From positions 1 through 18,417 of the forward strand of contig JAKARG010000012.1 in NCBI GenBank assembly GCA_021819345.1: DNA of 18,417 nt, given 5' to 3'. Every line of letters starts with the position of its first letter. Position 1 is the first letter of the stretch. The notes under the pieces were generated by a model, which saw only the letters and a program-made list of their open reading frames with translations, was not told the DNA's origin and made no database searches. This document shows, in pieces, positions 13,641-18,417 of this stretch. Source of the stretch: Actinomycetes bacterium (GTDB taxonomy: Bacteria; Actinomycetota; Acidimicrobiia; Acidimicrobiales; Palsa-688). The position numbers and the translations under genes were made by a program.

Positions 13641-15227
13641 ATGGCCGTGACCTTCCCCCCCGACCCGAGCACCGAGGCCCGCGGAGCCCTGCCCGGCCTT
13701 CCCGACCCGGTCCCCGTGGCCGTCCACCTCCGAGCGCCGCATCGGTCCGGGATCGAGGAGCGCTTCGCCGCCACCGACCAGCCGGCCGGGCACGACCTCG
13801 CCCGCCACCCCCGGGTCGCCCGGCTCCTGCGCAGCCGCAAGTTCCAGTTCCTCCTGATCCTCCCCAACCAGGTGATCTTCTGGCTGGTGATCTTCCTCGG
13901 GCTGCTCGGCACCGTCGTGCCGGGGCTCAACTTCGGCAACGCGATCACCTGGTACATCTGGTTCTGCCTGGTCTTCGTGATGATCGCCGTGGTAGGGCGG
14001 GCCTGGTGCTCCATGTGCCCCTTCGGAGGCTTCGGCGAGTGGGTCCAGCGCCGGGCGCTCTGGCAGCGCACCCAGCGTGCGCTCGGGCTCGGCAAGAAGC
14101 TCCCCGAGCCCGTTGCCCGCTACGGCCTGCTGGCTTCGGTCGGCTCGTTCATCGTCCTCACCTGGATCGAGGAGTTCTTCGACATCGCCGGGCCGGGCAA
14201 GCCGATGGCCACGAGCTTCATGGTCCTCGGGATCGTCAGCACCGCCCTGGTGTTCTTCCTGGTCTTCGAGCGGCGCACCTTCTGCCGCTATGTCTGCCCG
14301 CTGTCGGCACTGATCGGCAGCCTCGGAGCGATGGGCTCGGCCGCCGGGTTCCGCACCCGCGACCGGCAGGTGTGCCTGTCGTGTGAGACCAAGGACTGCA
14401 TGCGAGGCGGGGAGGAGGGCTACGGTTGCCCTTGGTACACCTGGCCGGGGAGCGCCGATTCCAACCTGACCTGCGGCCTGTGCTCGGAGTGCTACAAGGC
14501 CTGCCCCTCGGACAACGTCGGGCTGTTCGTGCAGCGCCCGCTCACCTCGGTGGTGGCCCCGTCGCGCCGGCGTGCCGACGTCGCATGGTCGGTCGCCCTT
14601 CTCTGGGGACTGGTCGTCTTCCAGCAGGTCAACGCCACGAGCCCTTACGCAACGCTTGACGGATGGCTCACCCGGATGACCGGGATCGCCTACCCCAACC
14701 CGATCGACTACCTCGGGATCATCATCGCCGTGGCCGCCATCTTTGCCGGCGTCGCTTGGGGGATGTCCCGCCTGCTCGGCAAGGACCTGGCCCGCTGGCA
14801 CCAGCCGTCGGCCCTGTCGAGCTCGTTCGTGGACCGCCAGAGCCGCTTCCGGTCCTTCTTCGTGCCCCTCGCCTACGGGGTGGTCCCGGTCGTCGCCGCC
14901 GACTACCTGGCCCGCCAGCTCCCCAAGTTCTTCAAGCACGCCTCGCGCATCGTGCCGTCGATCGGCGCCTGGTTCGGCGCCGGGAGCACCCACTCCAGCC
15001 TCTACGACCTGCGCTTGCTCTCCAACCCGTCGATCGTCGCCGTCCAGGTCGGGGTGATCGCCGCCGGGACCCTGGCGGCGCTGTGGACCACCTGGAGGAT
15101 CTCGGGTCGTGAGATCGCTCCGGTAGCCACCCGACCGCTCGCCGCCCGTCTCGCCAGCGTCGCAGTGGTGGTCGTCCTCGGGGGGGTCGCCGGCTGGCTG
15201 TACGTGCTCATGCACGCCGCTTCCTGA
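13641..15227 (+). CDS. Membrane polyferredoxin (NapH/NosR/CcoG-like 4Fe-4S protein)
   Basis: The 528-residue integral membrane protein should pass electrons across or along the membrane. Hydrophobic helices lie at about 70-93, 102-119, 163-176, 192-209, 314-330 and 350-375, with more near 410-425, 455-480 and 505-525. Cys123-X2-Cys126-Pro and Cys215-X3-Cys219-Pro sit next to helices, as in NapH/NosR and CcoG. Cytoplasmic-type clusters are suggested by Cys245, 248, 253 and 263, and by Cys278-X2-Cys281-X2-Cys284-X3-Cys288-Pro, a ferredoxin motif. There is no NosR FMN domain or signal peptide. GGAG (13629-13632) precedes ATG 13641. The gene is 74 bases upstream of the ferredoxin/flavoprotein fusion and is probably co-transcribed with it under the Rrf2 regulator. 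No terminal reductase is nearby, so the electron acceptor is unknown. Confidence 0.85.
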   Translation: MAVTFPPDPSTEARGALPGLPDPVPVAVHLRAPHRSGIEERFAATDQPAGHDLARHPRVARLLRSRKFQFLLILPNQVIFWLVIFLGLLGTVVPGLNFGNAITWYIWFCLVFVMIAVVGRAWCSMCPFGGFGEWVQRRALWQRTQRALGLGKKLPEPVARYGLLASVGSFIVLTWIEEFFDIAGPGKPMATSFMVLGIVSTALVFFLVFERRTFCRYVCPLSALIGSLGAMGSAAGFRTRDRQVCLSCETKDCMRGGEEGYGCPWYTWPGSADSNLTCGLCSECYKACPSDNVGLFVQRPLTSVVAPSRRRADVAWSVALLWGLVVFQQVNATSPYATLDGWLTRMTGIAYPNPIDYLGIIIAVAAIFAGVAWGMSRLLGKDLARWHQPSALSSSFVDRQSRFRSFFVPLAYGVVPVVAADYLARQLPKFFKHASRIVPSIGAWFGAGSTHSSLYDLRLLSNPSIVAVQVGVIAAGTLAALWTTWRISGREIAPVATRPLAARLASVAVVVVLGGVAGWLYVLMHAAS

Positions 15228-15250
15228 GCACCACGCCGCTTCCCGAGCAC
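15213..15250. repeat. 19-bp tandem duplication across the polyferredoxin stop codon
   Basis: 15213-15231 and 15232-15250 are adjacent 19-base copies with one difference: the first contains TTCCTGAGC, with the stop TGA (15225-15227), and the second TTCCCGAGC. The duplication lies at the gene's end and lengthens the spacer to the next gene. Confidence 0.85.
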
Positions 15251-15301
15251 CCCCGTGGCGAGCCCGACCACCAACCCCGACCGAAGGAGAAGGAGCCTCC
15301 G

Positions 15302-17614
15302 ATGACCATCACCGATCCCGCCACTCTCGCCGGAGCCGGGGACGCCCCAGGCGCTCGGGCCGCCGAGCACCCCCACGTCCTGGTCCTGGCCGACCGTTGC
15401 GCCGGCTGCCAGGAGTGCGTGGTCCGCTGCCCGACCGCTGCGCTCGACCTCGACCCGTCCACCTGGACCGCCGTCGCCGACGACGCAGCGTGCGTGGGTT
15501 GCCGCCAGTGCGTGCGGACCTGCCCGTTCGGAGCGATCGTGGTGGAGGGCCCCGCCCTGGTCGCTCCCCGCCAGCCGACCGTTGGGGTCCAGCCCGCCGG
15601 GCTCGACCACGACCGGAGCGAGACCCGCAGGGGGCTCGCCGGCTGGGCCGAGGCGCTGGCCGAGGCCAGTCGCTGCCTGGGCTGCCCCGATCCCACCTGC
15701 GTGCGGGGCTGCCCGACCCACAACGACATCCCCTCCTTCGTCGCCGCGATCTCCCGGGGCGACCTCGACCAGGCCCACCGGGTCCTACGTCGCACCTCCT
15801 GGCTGCCCGACATCTGCTCTCGGGTGTGCGACCAGGCGCTCCAGTGCGAGGGGGCGTGCACCTGGTCGCTCGAGGGCGGCACGCCGGTGGCGATCGGGGC
15901 TCTGGAGCGCTTCGTGGCCGACAACGCCCCGGTACCGCCGATCGAGGTGACGAGCGACGACGGCCGAGGGCTGTCGGTGGCGGTGGTCGGATCCGGCCCG
16001 GCCGGGCTCGCCGCCGCCTCCGAGCTGGCGTCGCACGGTGCCAGCGTCACCCTCTACGAGCGCGACCACGACTGCGGTGGCCTGTTGCGCTGGGGCATCC
16101 CCGACTTCACCCTGCCCGACGTCGTCGCCCGCCGTCCAGGCGAAGCGCTGGCCGCTGCGGGGGTGCGCATCGAGCTCGACCACGAGGTGACACCTGCAGG
16201 GCTCGACCGGCTGGCCGATGAGCACGACGCGGTCGTGGTCGCGGTCGGCGCTTCCCAGCCCCTGCGCGCCCCGCTGCCGGGCGCCGAGCTAGAAGGGGTA
16301 TGGGACGCGACCCGCTTCCTCACCGCCGCCCACGCGGCGATCGCTGCCGGCGACCCGCTTCCGGGACTGGCCGCCCGGGAGCCCCGGGAGCCCCGAGAGC
16401 CCGGGTCGGGACAACCCTCGGCATCTGGCCGGGCGACCGCCGAGCGGCCGCCCACCGTCTTGGTCCTCGGGGCGGGCAACACGGCGATGGACGTCGCCCG
16501 CAGCGCCCGTCGGCTCGGGGCGGAGGCGATCTGCGTCGACTGGATGGACCGCCGCTTCGCCCCGGTCCGCCCCGACGAGCTCGACGAGGCCGCCGCCGAA
16601 GGGGTCGAGGTCCGCTTCTCGACCACCGTCGTCGGCCTGGAGGGCACCGACGGGCACGTCGGGAGGGCGTTGCTCGCCCGCACCGAGCAGAAGTCCGCCG
16701 ATCGGCGCCCCCGGGTCCTCGGTGGGGAGCCGACGGTCCAACCGGTCGACCTCGTGGTCATGGCCATGGGGTACCGGATCGAGCCCGAGGTGGCCCGGGC
16801 GGCCGGAGGCGTCCCGTTGACCAAGCAAGTGGCGGGCCTTCCCGAGAGACGCTGGCTCGCGTCGGGGATCCTCGCCGAGCCGGCCCCCGCATTTGCCCGC
16901 CATCAGCCGGTCGGTCGCCTCGCCCTCGGACGTGAGCAGGCAAGGGTGGCTGCTGGCCTGCCTCGGAGGGAGCGGGTCTGGTTCGTCGGGGACGCCCTGG
17001 TCGGCCCGTCGACGGTGGTCGAGGCGATGGCCCAGGGCCAGCAGGCGGCTCGGGCGATCCTGCACCACCGACCGCGTCGTAGCCTTGACCCGGCCCCTGG
17101 CGCGGATCCAGAGCGGAGCGCCGGCCCCCGGGCGGGGCTCGGCGATCCCGGTGGCCCCCTCGCCGACGGCTCGGCGCGCCCGAGGCACGTGCTGGTCGCC
17201 TTCTCGAGCCGGGGCGGCACCACCGCGGCACTTGCCCGCCAGGTCGGGACGATCCTCTCGGGTAGGGGAGCCGAGGTGTCGGTCCTGCCAGTCGAGCGGG
17301 TCGGTCCCGCCCAGCTCGCCTGGGCCGACCACCTGGTGGTCGCCACCTGGGTGGAGGGACTGGTCGTCGGTCGGGTCGGCCCGGCCCGGGCCGCAAGACG
17401 CTGGATGTCGGCCCTGCCGGAGCTGGCCGGGATGCCGGTGACCCTGCTCTGCACCTACGCCTTCTCTCCTGCCGGCACGCTCGGGGAGATGTCCCGGCTG
17501 GTGGGGGCCCGCGGCGGGAAGGTCGTCGCCAGTGCCGCGATCTCCAGGCGTCGCCGGTCGAGCGAGCGAGCCGCCGAGCTCGCACTGCTCAGTGCCCCTG
17601 CCCTCGCCGGCTGA
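15302..17614 (+). CDS. Ferredoxin - GltD/NfnB-like FAD/NAD(P) oxidoreductase - flavodoxin-like fusion
   Basis: This 770-residue protein appears to join three electron-transfer modules. Residues 33-80 are a 2[4Fe-4S] ferredoxin (Cys33/36/39/43 and 64/67/70/74). Residues 110-590 resemble GltD/NfnB: Cys125, 128, 133, 137 and 172, 176, 182, 186 for the N-terminal clusters, FAD fold 'VVGSGPAGLAAASEL' (228-242), NAD(P) fold 'VLGAGNTAMDVARSARRLGA' (388-407), and the closing FAD motif 'FVGDALVGPSTVVEAMAQGQ' (561-580). After a Pro/Gly linker (592-626), 'HVLVAFSSRGGTTAALARQV' (629-648) opens a flavodoxin/flavodoxin-reductase-like domain to about 755. AGGAG (15291-15295) is 6 bases before ATG 15302. Inferred role: NAD(P)H-linked electron exchange with the membrane polyferredoxin, possibly by bifurcation. 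It is not a glutamate synthase subunit, since no large subunit is present. Confidence 0.88.
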   Translation: MTITDPATLAGAGDAPGARAAEHPHVLVLADRCAGCQECVVRCPTAALDLDPSTWTAVADDAACVGCRQCVRTCPFGAIVVEGPALVAPRQPTVGVQPAGLDHDRSETRRGLAGWAEALAEASRCLGCPDPTCVRGCPTHNDIPSFVAAISRGDLDQAHRVLRRTSWLPDICSRVCDQALQCEGACTWSLEGGTPVAIGALERFVADNAPVPPIEVTSDDGRGLSVAVVGSGPAGLAAASELASHGASVTLYERDHDCGGLLRWGIPDFTLPDVVARRPGEALAAAGVRIELDHEVTPAGLDRLADEHDAVVVAVGASQPLRAPLPGAELEGVWDATRFLTAAHAAIAAGDPLPGLAAREPREPREPGSGQPSASGRATAERPPTVLVLGAGNTAMDVARSARRLGAEAICVDWMDRRFAPVRPDELDEAAAEGVEVRFSTTVVGLEGTDGHVGRALLARTEQKSADRRPRVLGGEPTVQPVDLVVMAMGYRIEPEVARAAGGVPLTKQVAGLPERRWLASGILAEPAPAFARHQPVGRLALGREQARVAAGLPRRERVWFVGDALVGPSTVVEAMAQGQQAARAILHHRPRRSLDPAPGADPERSAGPRAGLGDPGGPLADGSARPRHVLVAFSSRGGTTAALARQVGTILSGRGAEVSVLPVERVGPAQLAWADHLVVATWVEGLVVGRVGPARAARRWMSALPELAGMPVTLLCTYAFSPAGTLGEMSRLVGARGGKVVASAAISRRRRSSERAAELALLSAPALAG

Positions 17615-17763
17615 CGCCGAGCCCCGGTCCGCCCGGAGGCCCTGACCCGGGGCGCAGGAGCCCGGCGCAGGCCAGCGGTCGGAGGCTGCCTCGGACCACG
17701 GCACCCCCGGGTCGGGCGCCGGCACCCGGCGCAGCGCCGCAGCGGTCCAGTTGCCCGCCCGAG

Positions 17764-18117
17764 ATGCCGATACCCGAGGCGATGGACCCTCGCCGGATGA
17801 GGAAGTGGATGAAGCTCGCCGGCGTGGTCCTCGGGCTCGTGCTCACCCTCTGGTCGCTGCGCCCCGGCTCCCTGCTCGGCGGCTCGGGACCTTCGAGCCC
17901 GGGTGGCATCGCCGGCAACGGGATCGCCGGGATCTGCGCCGAGCAGCAGGTCGCAGCGCAGCTGAGCGGAACCTCGGGCACGAGCGCGGACACGCTGGCG
18001 ACTGCCGGGCTGAGCGGAGGTGCCCGCTCGCTGCTCCAGGAGCTGAACGGTGGGTCCCTGCGCTGCCCCGCGCACCATGCCGACGGCTCCGGGGGCGCGA
18101 CGACGCCGTCCGGGTAG
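17764..18117 (+). CDS. Small single-helix membrane or secreted protein, function unknown
   Basis: The frame encodes up to 117 residues with strongly G/C-ending codons, like its neighbours. A basic start ('MRKWMK') is followed by a hydrophobic helix, roughly residues 18-32 of the longest form, then a Gly/Ser-rich segment and an Ala/Leu-rich one, with two cysteines (near 58 and 101) beyond the helix that could pair outside the cell. Start choice is uncertain: ATG codons at 17764, 17782 and 17797 all lack a good ribosome binding site. The stop lies 9 bases before the likely release-factor gene. I do not recognise the family. The 149 bases upstream (17615-17763) are GC-rich and contain no gene I can support. 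Confidence 0.5.
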   Translation: MPIPEAMDPRRMRKWMKLAGVVLGLVLTLWSLRPGSLLGGSGPSSPGGIAGNGIAGICAEQQVAAQLSGTSGTSADTLATAGLSGGARSLLQELNGGSLRCPAHHADGSGGATTPSG

Positions 18118-18126
18118 CTTGATCTG

Positions 18127-18417
18127 GTGGTCGAAGCAGAAGAGGTGGAAAGGGAGGCAGCGAGGCGGCGCACGTTCGCCATAATCAGCCACCCCGACGC
18201 AGGCAAGACCACCCTCACCGAGAAGTTCCTCCTCTACGCCGGGGCGGTCGTCGAGGCAGGAGCGGTCAAGGCCCGCGCCGGGCGACGCGCCGCCCGCTCG
18301 GACTGGATGGAGCTCGAGCGCCAACGCGGGATCTCGGTGAGCTCGACGGTGCTGCAGTTCGCCTACCGCGAACACGTGGTCAACCTGCTCGACACCCCCG
18401 GGCACCGGGACTTCAGA
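18127..18417 (+). CDS. prfC: Peptide chain release factor 3 (RF3), N-terminal part, cut by window end
   Basis: The first 97 codons of a translational GTPase are present. 'TFAIISHPDAGKTTLTEKFL' contains the P-loop (G1). 'DWMELERQRGISVSSTVLQF' is the RF3 switch I region, whose 'GISV-S' wording separates RF3 from EF-G. 'LLDTPGHRDF' is G3. RF3 recycles release factors RF1/RF2 from the ribosome using GTP. The likely start is GTG 18127 or GTG 18145; neither has a clear ribosome binding site, and the 9-base gap to the upstream frame suggests coupling. The gene runs off the window intact, with no frame break. Confidence 0.9.
   Translation, partial: MVEAEEVEREAARRRTFAIISHPDAGKTTLTEKFLLYAGAVVEAGAVKARAGRRAARSDWMELERQRGISVSSTVLQFAYREHVVNLLDTPGHRDFR

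Noticed and set aside
13596..15215. Very long minus-strand open frame (539 codons)
   Set aside because: It mirrors the polyferredoxin gene. The product is His/Asp/Glu/Gly-rich low complexity, typical of the antisense frame of a GC-rich gene.
16289..17725. Long minus-strand open frame (478 codons)
   Set aside because: It is the antisense shadow of the flavoprotein fusion, with no domain signature.
17455..18405. Minus-strand open frame (316 codons) over the end of the window
   Set aside because: It is antisense to the small membrane protein and to RF3, whose GTPase motifs are unmistakable on the plus strand.
1..18417. CRISPR array, tRNA, rRNA or riboswitch
   Set aside because: I saw no regularly spaced repeats, no cloverleaf with a CCA-end pattern and no known riboswitch core on either strand; covariance-model searches were not possible here.

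Overview
The window looks like chromosomal DNA from a high-GC actinobacterium. Third codon positions are strongly G/C, GTG starts are used, AGGAGG-type ribosome binding sites occur, and one regulator has a leaderless-type start. I cannot name the genus; an Acidimicrobiia-like lineage is only a guess. The window falls into two parts with different character.

Positions 1 to about 9,450 are an accessory region. By eye it is less GC-rich (with ATA, CTA, ATT and AGG codons) and it is littered with decayed mobile elements: a possible ISL3-type N-terminal scrap (~298-405, minus), an IS3-family orfA/orfB remnant (~2050-2381, minus), an ISL3 transposase lacking its catalytic core (~3803-4312, plus) and a tyrosine-recombinase-like C-terminal scrap (~8694-9024, minus). 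Between them lie four apparently intact carbohydrate genes: a CE7 acetylxylan esterase/cephalosporin-C deacetylase-like esterase, a GH43 glycosidase resembling exo-beta-1,3-galactanases, a GH2 beta-galactosidase/glucuronidase-type enzyme, and a type I formylglycine sulfatase. None has a visible signal peptide. Together they suggest cytoplasmic breakdown of imported, acetylated and sulfated (possibly galactan-type) oligosaccharides. No transporter and no formylglycine-generating enzyme is present here.

Positions ~9,500-18,417 are very GC-rich and read like resident chromosome. They hold a small class I methyltransferase, a PadR regulator with an operator-like repeat over its ribosome binding site, and a glutaryl-CoA dehydrogenase-like enzyme on the opposite strand. 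Next comes a redox locus: a long Rrf2-type regulator with three cysteines and an unusual ~200-residue C-terminal extension, transcribed away from a two-gene set. That set encodes a multi-helix membrane polyferredoxin (NapH/NosR/CcoG-like) and a 770-residue fusion of 2[4Fe-4S] ferredoxin, GltD/NfnB-like FAD/NAD(P) oxidoreductase and flavodoxin-like domain. The window ends with a small one-helix protein and the first 97 codons of peptide chain release factor 3.

The two points most worth attention are the Rrf2 / polyferredoxin / ferredoxin-GltD-flavodoxin locus, which looks like a self-regulated membrane-linked electron-transfer unit of unclear role, and the sulfated-glycan gene set embedded in transposon debris.
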